Positions 11,949 through 24,195 are shown, counted from the stretch's first letter. The stretch is DNA of 64,000 nt from Latrodectus hesperus (GCA_037975125.1 CM075862.1:59053779-59117778); one strand, 5' to 3'. Numbers and translations are program-made. Notes: generated by a model not told the origin, from the sequence alone.

Positions 11949-12344
11949 GAAAGACAGCATATCTAAGCGATTTCTGTCCAAAAATTTAAAAAATACACAT
12001 TTAAATAATAAACATTACGAATAAGAATTGAAATGAACACATCTAGAAATCTCTCCAATCTTTTACAAATGGCTGTCATACTTTTCAAAACAAAATGTTT
12101 TCAGAAATTTCTATTGCCATAAATAAAGTAGAAATCATTAAAATATATCATGTTTAAATATATTATGTGGTTTAAATAGTTATAAACTTCTAAATTTTTA
12201 AAAAAATTAAAATTTTGCCAATATTTTAAAAATTTGGGAATTTTGAAAATTCCCGGGAATTTTCAAAATTTCCATGGGAAAAAACCCGGTTTATTCCCGG
12301 AAAAAAACCGGGTTTTTTCCCATCCTTGCAACACTACTTCTGGA

Positions 12345-14200
<1,856 letters not shown>

Positions 14201-14238
14201 AGTTTCAGGATTATTAACAATATTTTTCGTAGTTTCAC

Positions 14239-14296
14239 CCTTCTTTCCATGTCAATAAAACTACGGAATCGTAGTTTTACTAACATGGAAAGAAGG
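14239..14296. repeat. Hairpin / fold-back inverted repeat
   Basis: The arms pair ccttctttccatgt plus aaaactacg with cgtagtttta plus acatggaaagaagg around a GAAT loop (14266-14269), with small bulges. No element or gene is attached. Confidence 0.75.
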
Positions 14297-15136
14297 TTTT
14301 CTTTCAAATTTATGAAAATGAATTATTGATACAATTGTTATCAGACAAAAAAGTATACTTGACTGTAAAGAAATTCATAAAATTAATTATATAAAAAATT
14401 GAAGCTTTTGATGAAATTGGTAAAATATTTAAAAATGATTTTAATTTCTTACTTAGTATTGACGCAACAATTGTGACAAATTTAATTAAATTTTTAAAAA
14501 AAGCAGCAAAAGAATCTGCATAAATTCGCAGAGTAATACGAAAAACCCGGGGCCTTAAAGCATGTACAGTTAATATCAGTAGCATAAATGAGAAAAAAAC
14601 TGCCATGGGTATAGTCACCCAAACATTGCAAATTCCATTTAATAGCGATTGTTACGATTTGGATATTATTTCTTCTCAAGGTAGGCATATATTTAAGATT
14701 TTTTCAAATATTAAGTAATATTCCCAAGTAGCACAGAAATATTGGCCAATGTTCTGTCAATGTTGGCCAATATTTTGAATGTAGATAAATGCCGAATGTT
14801 GATATGTTGATAATGAATAATATTATATAATATTTAAAAAATTTATTCGATTCAGATAGTCTATAAATTGCATTTATTTGAATTATTTTAGAAAATTGTG
14901 ATTTGAAACTCGTTTTTAAAACTTACTAACGTTAATAAATGATGCATACATTTTCCTTAGAAATTCTTTGAATATTAAATAACATTGTATAATATCTTAT
15001 CTACAATATTACTCTGCGAACATTATTAAATATTTTTAAATATTTTTGTTACAATTTGAAGTTTACTTGAAACGAAGTGAAGATAAATGAGCTGTGAATT
15101 GTTTGAAAATTTTGAATTGTTAATAAAGTTCCTTTG
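14297..15136. other. AT-rich intergenic DNA
   Basis: No gene is recognised. A short inverted repeat, AATATTGGCCA (14739-14749) against TGGCCAATATT (14764-14774), is the only structured feature. It resembles subterminal motifs of DNA transposons, but no matching second end was found. Confidence 0.45.
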
Positions 15137-15151
15137 GTTGTTTAGACAAGA

Positions 15152-15258
15152 CCTTAGAAGACACCAGGGTTAGAGAATGAACCTCAATCTGCGCATGCGC
15201 TGAAATCCACGAACACTTTCGCCTCGTTCAGAAAACCGAATCCGATTATTTCCGACTA
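15152..15258 (+). repeat. Left terminal inverted repeat of the 3.4-kb element
   Basis: Begins ccttagaagacaccagggtt. It includes the palindromic TGCGCATGCGC, an NRF-1-like core, which is repeated at the other end. Confidence 0.8.
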
Positions 15259-15259
15259 T

Positions 15260-18200
15260 TCGCTTATATCACGGACTCAGTTAGAAAAAAAAAGGGAAAA
15301 ACGAGACTGTTTCGTATTTTATTTGAAACTACATTGATTTGATTCTTTTCCTCTATGCCTTCCATACCTTGGGAAGTTAATTATAACTTTTTTAAGTTGG
15401 AATAAATTGAATAAAATAAAAAGTTGTTGAAATCAAGAGTTTGTATAAAATTTATATAGCAAAAAGAAAAATATGATATGCTTTAATTTTGTATGCACAT
15501 AATTTTGAATACACAAAATTAAAGCGTTTTCTAATGAGTTAAAAGTTGTTGATACGGTGCACAACTTATTTAAAAAGGGTCTGTATTTAAATTACCAGAG
15601 TAAACATTTACACATTAGATGGGAGTTTAGATCTTGAACTGAATATCACTGAATATTAATTTTTTTTCTATTTACTGGAAATTTTTGGAAAGGAGAAGTG
15701 AAAATTAATTATGGAGTTACATCATAGGAACTTCATGGGAATTATTTTTCATGATTTTGAAACAAGATTTAATATGAACAGTGTAGCCATTAAATAAAAT
15801 TGATATTTAGAAAATTATTAATGGAAACTATATCTGGTTTAAAGAATTTTCCCAATCATAAGAATTTCAGTGACAATGTTTGGGAGGGTCAACCAGGAAG
15901 TGTTGTGAAAGGAATACATTGATGCTGTGAGAAATCACTCCATCTTGAACTTCATTTGGCATAGTATGAAATAGAAACATGTTTGAAAGATTCGTGTATA
16001 TTTAATTTCACATGAATATTTATTATATTAATTTACATTTAATTTTACATTAATTTATTTGAAATTTATATTACATTAATTTATTTTTAATTTTACATGT
16101 GCATTCCCAATGGATCATTTACAATTTATATGAAGTTGCAGAGTTAATCTTGCTTAGCCCAAAAATTTTTTAAGATTTCAATTAATTAATAAAATAGAAC
16201 TGAAAGATCTCATATTTGTGATTGTCCTTCATTTTGGTTGTCTATCATAGGAAAAATGAAAATGAGGAGTACCCATTTTTGTTTCAAATAAAATAAAATA
16301 TGTAGCCAATATCTAAACAATTTTAAGCTTTTAAAGCTTACAAATAGTATATTTATGTTATGTTATTTTCAGAAGGAAATATGTGTTTTATTGTGAATGC
16401 AAAAATGTAGTGTGGTTACAAAAGAGTATAGGAACCAGTGAAAGAACCAAAGAGTATAGGAATCTTGAATTATAGTTATTTTACTCATCAAGTTCAATAA
16501 AGGAATCAAGATATCACTATATAAAAAAAGTTAACTGCAAAACTCTGCAGCTTCATATATGTAGGAAATATTTGCATTAATTGTGATTTGAATGCATTTT
16601 CCCAGTGTCTTGTAACATATTTATTTTTGATTATTGATATGTTTTTTTTTTGTAATGGATTGCTGTGAGATGTTTTTTAAGTGGGGTGAGATGTATTTTT
16701 AAGATTTGTACCACTATCTTTTCTTTATTAAAATTTAAGTTATCATAAAAAACCAATGTTATTCATATGATTGATTTAGCTTTATTACTCAAATAAAATG
16801 TAATATTGTAAAAAATAATTGCATATATGCTATTGATCAAGCACACATAAGAGACATTGATTTTTTTTTATAATATTTTCTTATTTTACCCAATTTATGG
16901 GAATATATATAACTTTTTAGCATCTTGTCTTGGAATGATTAAATAAATAAAAAGAAATGTTAAGAATTCAAAATTATGTGAAGTCATAATTTCCATTAGT
17001 GAGGAAGTGTTTTGATGGCTTTTGTTAATGCTTTCTAAATGGTGGGCTAAAATGAGATTAATTAAATCTCCTGGGAAAAAAATATGCTATGAAAACAGCT
17101 TCTAGATGCAATAAAAGTTATTTGATGCCTTAGTAAGTATGCATTAGTAATTAGTAAGTATGTAAAAGAAAATTCTTGTGAAAGTAATTTATAACACATT
17201 GTATATTCATAGTTACTTTTTAATTTTTACGCATATTTTTGGGATCAAAACACAATTTAACTAGGATGAAATTTAATCTTAATTGTGCTTAAAAAATTTC
17301 CTTCACAGCAAATATATTTAGGGTTAACATTATAAAGTATTTGTCACTAATAGGCATTACTTCACAGGATTTTTCTTTGAAATTTATGGTTTTCAATTCT
17401 TTGTTATATTAAACATTCTATTGCATTTGCTGATGAAAAAAGTAGTTATTTATTTGGATATTCCTATTTAGCTACTAAATTTGATATTTTGTAATATATA
17501 ATTGTATGGGCAATGTATTTCTAATGGATTCTGTTGGTAAAACAATTCTCAATTATATAAAGACTTTGTGAAACTCAATTCCCATATGACCACTTGTAAC
17601 ACACTATTTTGACTGAAAGATGCCAAGGCATTTTTAAAATCAATACCTGAATAATTTTTTATAAAGACTTGCATTTCACTTAAATTTAAAAAATAAAATA
17701 CTGGCTTACTTATAGTTGCAAAAATGATCCCCAAAACAAGAAAGTTTGTATCAATGGAGAAACATTTAGAGTCAATTTGCATCATCAAAAATTATTAGCA
17801 GCAGCTTACTTTCTTTCCCTACTTTTCATCAAACCCCTTTATTAATTAACTAAAATACTTCATTGAAAAAAATTTTCTTTACACAGTATGTGAAAAACAA
17901 TTAGTAATACTGTAAGAAGTATATTTAGATATAAAACTTTAAAATTATAGTTAGTAAATATTTATTACAGATTCTAAATCAACCTAATTAACAATTATGA
18001 AACAAATTAAACCTAATTTGTTTAGTATTAGTTATGAAAATATACATAAACATAAATGGTATTCAGTGATTTTGTTTGAAAAGCCATTTAGCAAATGATT
18101 AATACAATTTGTTTTAAAGCATCTGATTTTTATGGACTTTATATTGATAGACCAGTTTAAAAGCATTTAGTGGAAATTCTTGATTAACCTTATTGCAATT

Positions 18201-18400
18201 AAAGTAATGAAAACTCGTAAAGTATTTGCTCAGAGATTTCCACAATGAATTTATTTGTCTTAACACAGTTGTTCTCTGTGGTGAATCCCTAGGACATATG
18301 CCAGACTGATTATTTGAATAACTATTTTTATGTTAATTTTCAAACAAACAACAATGCAAGAAATGAAGGAGAGAAAAATGTAGGGAATTTTGTAATGTTT
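15260..18400. other. Non-coding interior of the 3.4-kb element
   Basis: AT-rich DNA without a supportable gene. A short minus-strand frame at 17549-17788 is not protein-like. I see no transposase motif in any frame I inspected. Confidence 0.5.
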
Positions 18401-18401
18401 G

Positions 18402-18445
18402 CCTTTTAAACATTCAAAGACAATCGTCTTTGAATGTTTAAAAGG
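18402..18445. repeat. Perfect hairpin, 20-bp arms, AATC loop
   Basis: ccttttaaacattcaaagac (18402-18421) pairs exactly with 18426-18445. It lies 15 bp inside the right terminal inverted repeat of the 3.4-kb element. Confidence 0.95.
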
Positions 18446-18459
18446 GAAAAATGTGACTT

Positions 18460-18564
18460 GTCGGAAACATTCGGAGTCGGTTTTCCGAATGAACCAAAAG
18501 TGTTCGTAGATTTCAGCGCATGCGCAGTTTGGGGTTCATTTTCTAACCCTGGTGTGTTCTAAGG
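18460..18564 (-). repeat. Right terminal inverted repeat of the 3.4-kb element
   Basis: Inverted counterpart of 15152-15258, including the conserved GCGCATGCGC palindrome and the terminal CTAACCCTGGTGTG. Confidence 0.8.
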
Positions 18565-18795
18565 GTTTCTGTTGTTTAGTCTCATCATTAGTAGTAGTAT
18601 TTATTGTGTGTAATATTTTGTTATAATTTTAACTCTCTTATTATAACTGTTTTACAAGAAATTGGTTTATCATGCCAGGTAGTAAATTTAAATCTTTTAA
18701 ACGTAACATGACAAATACGCTTCACGATTTGTTTACTTTTTCCCAAGCCTAATTACACGCTAGATTTCGATTAGATTTTGAACGTGAGTTTAAAT

Positions 18796-19073
18796 ATGGA
18801 CGATAAAAATTTATGTAAATCTAGGTATTGTGCAGCGTATGGGTGTAAAAATGCCAAGTATAAAGTTGATTGCCGAAAAAAATCGTTTTTTAGATTTCCT
18901 TAATAAGAATCGAAAACTACTAAAAGAATGGCTGATTATGTTACGACGAGAAGAATTTTCCCCTTCACCATGGTAAGTTTTGTGCTCAGATCATTTTGAA
19001 GAGACAGATTTTAGGGGGGATATTTCCGCAAGCAGATCTGCTCCTAATCTACGCCAAATTCCTTGCCAAAAAT
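18796..19073 (+). pseudogene. THAP-domain pseudogene fragment
   Basis: Translation from ATG 18796 gives MDDKNLCK then YCAAYGCKNAKY and KKSFFRFP. This is the N-terminal C2CH half of a THAP zinc finger (C-x4-C, FFRFP). A stop follows. One frame further on, RKLLKEWLIMLRREEF, then a TAA and LCSDHFEETDF, give the second half with the C-x2-H motif. One frameshift and one in-frame stop make it a pseudogene. THAP domains occur in host proteins and in P-element-type transposases. It ends just upstream of the multi-exon gene at 19294 but is not joined to it in frame. Confidence 0.85.
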
Positions 19074-19078
19074 GATGC

Positions 19079-19293
19079 CAAGAGGACGTCATGTCCTCAT
19101 ATTGATTGGACATGACGTCAAATACAGAGGCGTAGTGAATGACATTTTGTCATTTACTCCGCCTTTCTATGTGACGAAGATGGCGACGCATTTATGTGAG
19201 TTTCTTATAAATCTCCGAGTGCATTTTTTTAAACTTTCTTTAGCGTTTAATTCAGATCGTTTGTTTTCTTACCAAAACTAGCGTATAATCAAT
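19079..19293 (+). promoter_or_regulatory. Putative promoter / 5'UTR of the multi-exon ISXO2-like gene
   Basis: This is a more GC-rich 215-bp block between the THAP fragment and ATG 19294. Visible sites are an inverted pair gacgtcatgtcc / ggacatgacgtc (19085-19120) with a full TGACGTCA at 19113-19120, a second inverted pair agtgaatgac / gtcatttact (19134-19158), AAGATGGCG at 19177-19185 (YY1-like) and TATAAAT at 19206-19212. Function is inferred from motif content and position only. Confidence 0.45.
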
Positions 19294-21231
19294 ATGCATC
19301 CTTTTTTGGAAAATTTTACAGTATTTTCCATAATTTTACTGGAAAATGATGCTCTAGTTCAAGAAATTTTGGAATATTATGGTATCATTCCAAAAAAAGC
19401 TAATTTTATAAAATGCCCTAAATGTAATTCGAACATGAAGGGAATTTTGAAGAAATGTACAAAAATAGGTTTTAGATTCATTTGTTCGAATAAATATAAA
19501 GAAAAATGCTCTGCAGTGATAAATCCAACTGATAATACTTTATTGGAAAATTCAAAATTACCGCATAAGGATATATTAACACTTCTCATACTTTTTGTTC
19601 TTAAATGGAAAATGACGGATATTTTAGAAAATATTAACAATTGGCGTTGTAGGAGAAATGAAGCAAAAATGTCAACAGAAACGATATGCGACTGGTTTAA
19701 TTATTTCAGAGAAGTGGCTGAAATTCATGCTTCCCATTGTTATAAACAACTTGGAGGTAAAGGTAAGATCTTATTTTAATTATTATATCAGTTATTTGAA
19801 AATAGAAAAGTAACTTCAGATTGATGCAACTTAATTAATATTTTTTGTACTAAATAGTCGAGTTTGTAAATTTGAAATGTATTTAAGATTATTTATAAGC
19901 TAATGTTATATTAGTACGTATAGATGGCAACTATATATGATGGGTAGTTAAGATTTTTTTAAAAAATTAAAAAAGGGTTAATGAATATTTTTTATATGTT
20001 TCAGGAAAATCTATCATGGTGGATGAAACTTTTCTTACAAGGAGAAAATATAATCGTGGGAGAGTAACTTCTAACCACACAACGACTGTATTTGGTAAAG
20101 ATTAATTGAATATTAATATTTCCTTGATTTAAATTTTTATTTATATAATAGTTAATTATTTGATTATTTTGACTGAAAATTATGCAATTTCTATTATCAG
20201 GTATGTTTTGCCGTGAAGACAAAGAAGGATTATTCTTCATTACCAATGGGAAGCGGAAAAGAGATTTGTGGCCGTTGATTTCAAAGTATATTCTATTTTA
20301 TTTAAATATATTAATAATAACTGCTGTTTTTCAACTTGCTCTTTCCTGAGTAATAAATACGTCTATAATCGTCTTTTATAATTAAAAGATAAAATTACCT
20401 ACTTATAACATTTTACAGATCATTCCTATACATTTATATTAATTTAAGTTATTAAATATTTTTAAATTTTAAAATTAATATTGATTTATAATGAAAACTT
20501 TATTGCTAACAGTTATGAAGATATAAAACTGAGTTATTCATTTGTATTTTTTAATTTACATTTAAATTACAGGTTCTGTCATCCAGACACTAAAGTTATC
20601 TATAGTGATGCCGCAGCTCAATATCAAGGAGTACAAAATTTATTTGTAAATGCTGTACATAAAACTACAAATCATTCTATAGGTGAATTTGTAGATCCAA
20701 GTGATCCCTTGAATACCATTAATCCCTTAGAAAATGAAAATAAAATATTAAAGAAATCCCTGAACAACCGCCGTGTAAGCTATTTAACTCATAAAAAATA
20801 ATCAATTATGTAAATAAATTGATTATAGAATGTATAATTAGTTCTTTTATAGGAAGTGCATTAACTGCATCTATGGCTTTGCATTTCTATCAAAGACGGA
20901 AACTGGATCCAATCCTTACTCTCGGAGGAAAACTTGAGCAATTCTTATTTGATATCGCAGAGGTTTATCCAGGTAAATATTGAATTCGTTTAAGGCTTTT
21001 TTTTCATCATTTAATTTTATATTCTAATATATTTTTATTTATGTAGGCTACAGAAATGGTGTTAGGGCAGAAGGCTTAAGAATGAGGGAAATTGATTTTC
21101 CTACCGCTGAATCCGAGGGCATTGCGCACCTGATGCCAGAGCCTAAAAGGCCTAGGTATGACGGTGTTCACCCCTTGGATGATGATGAGGCTATGTTTAT
21201 AGATGATGCCCGTGATAATGATTGGGTTTAA
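19294..21231 (+). CDS. Six-exon ISXO2/IS1595-like (Merlin-type) DDE transposase-derived gene, intact
   Basis: Exons are 19294-19762, 20005-20094, 20201-20285, 20573-20772, 20853-20972 and 21047-21231. All introns are GT-AG and the join is 1,149 nt, in frame, 382 residues. The protein has a zinc-ribbon N-terminus (CPKC at 41-44, further Cys at 64 and 72) and a helix-turn-helix-like stretch, TETICDWFNYFREV (128-141). The RNase-H-like core has Asp163 (VDETF, followed by RRKYNRGR) and Asp227 (IYSDAAAQY). The third catalytic position falls in NTINPLENENKILKK (262-276). The C-terminus has a basic PEPKRPRY patch and ends in an acidic run, DDDEAMFIDDARD. In bacteria and in Merlin such proteins cut and paste DNA. 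Here the complete reading frame, the introns and the absence of visible TIRs suggest either an active element with distant ends or a domesticated nuclear DNA-binding protein. The donor of intron 4 (GTGTAAG) was chosen because it alone keeps the frame. Confidence 0.85.
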
Positions 21232-21387
21232 AATATTTGTGAGCATGGCACCAAGAAAACATGCAGTGGAGCTGCCCACTTAAAAAACAGCCGGCGCAAC
21301 ATGGTGAGGGGGGTCCACGTCCCTTGCGCTGGAAAGCTATTTTTAGGTTACTGACGCCTCACCAAACTTCATTTTAATGAAAATTTC

Positions 21388-21393
21388 AATAAA
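21388..21393 (+). terminator. Poly(A) signal AATAAA of the ISXO2-like gene
   Basis: A canonical hexamer 157 nt after the TAA at 21229-21231, with a T-rich stretch about 20 nt further on. A GC-rich 3'UTR (21240-21350) precedes it. Confidence 0.6.
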
Positions 21394-22555
21394 GTTTTGA
21401 AAATTGAAATTTCTTTTTTTAAAGTAATTTCAATGTAGGATTTGTATACTTTGTTGTTCATATAAATAAATTATACTTGTCTACATACATACAAACATAC
21501 CTTAAATACAATAAACTAAAATGAATGTATTAAACATTAGTAACAATTGAAAATTTTCATTGTTAAACTCCTTATTAAATAATTTTTAATAAGTTATTAT
21601 ATATAATAAATTATTTAATAATAACTTATTTAGTAAAGTTAATTTAAATATTAAATTTGCAGAAAAATTTTACTAGTTTTTTTATGAGGCAAACTAATTA
21701 ATGTAATTGATTCACAATCTAAATATAAAATCTTTTAAAAATCGTAACTCAATAACATTACAGAAATTTAAATAATAAAAATAATGCAAATCAGTTTCTT
21801 TCGATATTATAATACAAAATATAATTTTTCTATATTTTAAATAATAAAAAAATACTTATTCTGTTAATATTAAAATGCTTATTATATAATTTAAATAATA
21901 CATGTGACTCATGATAATTTTGTATGAAATTTCACTTTAAAATCTGTGTTTACCAACAAAATGAAGTTAAAACAAACAAAAAAAAACTATTGAATAAAAA
22001 ATTGATTTATTTTCTCTAAGAAAAAATAAAAAATTTGCTTAATTGCATATAAATGATTGTTGAATATATTAGTATTTTGAAACTGTGTATCACGAAAAAC
22101 ACTAACATACTTAACACTGATATCCAACAAATAAAAAATCAACCTAAAATTTGACATACACTTTTATTACAAAGTATATTTTGATAAATTTCAGTCCTAT
22201 AAATAAAGTTGTTTTTTTTAAAAAAAAAAACGGATTTATGTAGCTTAAAATCATAAAAAAGAAAGTGAAAGTGTTTTGTGATCACATAGATATAATTTAA
22301 AAACAACATGTGTATAAAAAATGTAAGAATTTCTGGATAAGAGCCTAGAGTCCATTATTCTTAATCAAGGATAGATAGATAGCCTACAAACATCGCTATT
22401 AATAAAATATTTTACAATTAATATTAAAGCATTTGTTGTATTTTAATTATCGAGAAAAACTAATTAAGCAAATAAAACATAGAATTTTTAACTGATCACT
22501 TATCACAGTTTATTAAGCATGTTATTTGATTATGATAACATGAAAAAATTAAACT
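21394..22555. other. AT-rich intergenic DNA, nothing recognised
   Basis: Very AT-rich, with palindromic AT runs around 21575-21640. No gene or element border can be supported. Confidence 0.5.
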
Positions 22556-22559
22556 GCAT

Positions 22560-22990
22560 TTAAAGCATTTTGAATTTAACACAATATTTTTTAATGGCAA
22601 GAAGCACAATAGGGAGGTAAATTGGACACCGGATATGCAGCGCATCAGCCGGGGTAAAGGGGGACTCCGATTGTCCCATCTTGGTCTTCACATGCACGTG
22701 AGAAACTTCAACTGTAAATTTTCCGTATTGTATTTTTTCATTAAAAGGCGCCTCTTGTCTAATACATGTGTCGGGTAAAAGACTGACCCCCAATGGTGCT
22801 TCTTTTCTTCAAACATCCGGTGTTATATGGTTCTCCATCTGGCAGTGAAAATGCCGTACCATTTCTCAGAACACATCACTGAGGAACAGGGATTTCTTTC
22901 CTCTTTCTAGGTTTCGAATTTCGCCCCATAAGATTTCCTTCCAACAACTGAAGGGGATTTAATTACCGCCTTCGGGGCCCGAAAGTCGTA
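22560..22990 (-). other. Unassigned GC-rich segment with broken coding-like frames
   Basis: This 430-bp block stands out from its AT-rich surroundings. Reading the minus strand, one frame opens with MGRNSKPRKRKEIPVPQ then a stop and RNGTAFSLPDGEPYNTG. A second frame (22793-22560) reads 77 codons, including SLLPDTCIRQEAP and SHVHVKTKMGQSE. This looks like decayed coding sequence. I do not recognise the family, and the frames are interrupted. Confidence 0.35.
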
Positions 22991-23504
22991 AAATTTGAAA
23001 TAACTAACGCGAAAAGCTTAGGCAAAAAAAAAAAAAAGAAAAATGCATTGGCTTTTCTTTAACAAAATTTGACTTTATTTTTACAAATATTTTTCATTGT
23101 TTAATTTTTTTCACGAAATGAACTTTTTTGTATTGGCTCCATAATTTGAGGAGTTAACTTATGAATAAATCAGAAAACTAATAAATTATTCGAAAACAAA
23201 ACTTTGCAAATAACAGTGCTGATTTTCTATGATAAATGTGAATTAAATGATATTTTCTTAATAACAATACAGGTATTGATTCACCACAGTAATTTAACTT
23301 GGGGGTTGGTGTTAGCCATAATGCTAATGCAAATAACAAACACTTTTTTTTAATTTACAAAGAATTCAAGTATTGCTGCATGAATAAAATACCAAGTAAT
23401 AAATTTTATTTGTTTTATCGGTGGATATTTCATATTTCATTGCTAAATAAACGAATATGCTTTACAAATCTTCGACTTTAGCTCAGCAATTAAAATTAAA
23501 TAAA

Positions 23505-23559
23505 CAATTTTTCATGCAAAGTTTTTTGTTATTTACAAAAAACTTTGCATGAAAAATTG
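23505..23559. repeat. Perfect hairpin, 25-bp arms, 5-nt loop
   Basis: The arm at 23505-23529 (starting caatttttcatgcaaag) is the exact reverse complement of 23535-23559, with loop TATTT. Confidence 0.97.
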
Positions 23560-24195
23560 GTATTGATAGATTAGAATTAAAACTGTATGTTTGAGCTACT
23601 GGTTTGATCAACTGAATAATGAATTGAATCTTCTGTTTTACGAAAAATTATGTAAAGGGACAGATTGTATAAAATTTTTGGTAAATAAATTAATCAAATT
23701 TTACTATATTTATGTTAATAAGATATTAAAAATGCAAAAAAGATAAATCTCGATAACAATTGTAACAGACTATGGAAATCGCCGAAAATTGTTAACTTTT
23801 TAGAAATCATATTTAATGTTTCATCTTGATTTTTTTTTTTTAAGTTGTATATCTGCTTAAGATTTGTAGAATTATATCATTATTTTGCTCTACAAATCTT
23901 CTGCATGTGAAAATAACGAAAATATTTTTAAATTATTTACTTATTATTATTTATTTAATTAATTTTCTTTTAATAAAACTCTTCAAATATTATACTGATC
24001 AGTTCCACTTTCATGTATTTGAGATATAAATTTAACTTAGTAAATACAGCTAGCTAATTTTTTTTTTTTGAACAGATTATCCCAGTCAAGTTACGTGACT
24101 ATGAAAATTTTTGATATTGATTAAGCAAATGAACATAATCTATTTAAGTTATATCCAGTTAATATTGTTTCGACTGATAAATTCATCATTAGGAC

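Larger units (their letters stand above)
7620..12190. other. Non-coding interior of the hAT-like element
   Basis: About 4.5 kb of AT-rich sequence without a supportable gene. It contains (TA)n at 10372-10404 and 11921-11948. Short minus-strand frames (9301-9507, 9639-9854, 10654-10839) are not protein-like in composition. Nothing marks captured host exons, although 7800-7870 is somewhat more complex sequence. Confidence 0.5.
7491..12336. mobile_element. hAT-like non-autonomous element, 4.85 kb, with 8-bp TSD
   Basis: The left end starts TAGAGATGTAAAATTCCCGG. The inverted right end starts TAGTGTTGCAAGGATGGGAA. Both sides carry dense CCCGGGAATTTT-type subterminal repeats (7500-7590 and 12225-12320). 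The flanking octamer CTTCTGGA is identical at 7483-7490 and 12337-12344. An 8-bp duplication, termini beginning TAG-G-TG and clustered subterminal motifs fit the hAT superfamily. The interior holds only AT-rich DNA and two (TA)n tracts, and I see no transposase remnant on either strand. The exact family is inferred. Confidence 0.75.
15146..18570. mobile_element. Non-autonomous DNA transposon with ~100-bp TIRs and 9-bp TSD (MULE-like?)
   Basis: The left repeat (15152-15258) and the right repeat (18460-18564, inverted) share CACCAGGGTTAG, then AATGAACC, TGCGCATGCGCTGAAAT, ACGAACACTTT and TTTCCGAC. Identity is roughly 85% by eye. The nonamer GTTGTTTAG flanks the element at 15137-15145 and 18571-18579. 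TIRs of this length with a 9-bp duplication suggest a Mutator-like element, which is an inference because no transposase is present. The interior is AT-rich and apparently non-coding. Confidence 0.75.

Noticed and set aside
14310..14688. Overlapping minus-strand frames of 102 and 64 codons with hydrophobic residues
   Set aside because: AT-rich composition gives Phe/Ile/Leu-rich frames. They overlap each other in different frames, with no known motif and no splice context.
20573..20801. Exon 4 of the ISXO2-like gene extended to the stop at 20801
   Set aside because: The open frame runs on into intron sequence. A GTGTAAG donor at 20773 restores the frame to a downstream exon with transposase-like sequence.
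18796..21231. THAP finger as first exon of the ISXO2-like gene
   Set aside because: The THAP frame is broken, no donor links it in phase to exon 1, and exon 1 has its own ATG with promoter-like sequence before it.
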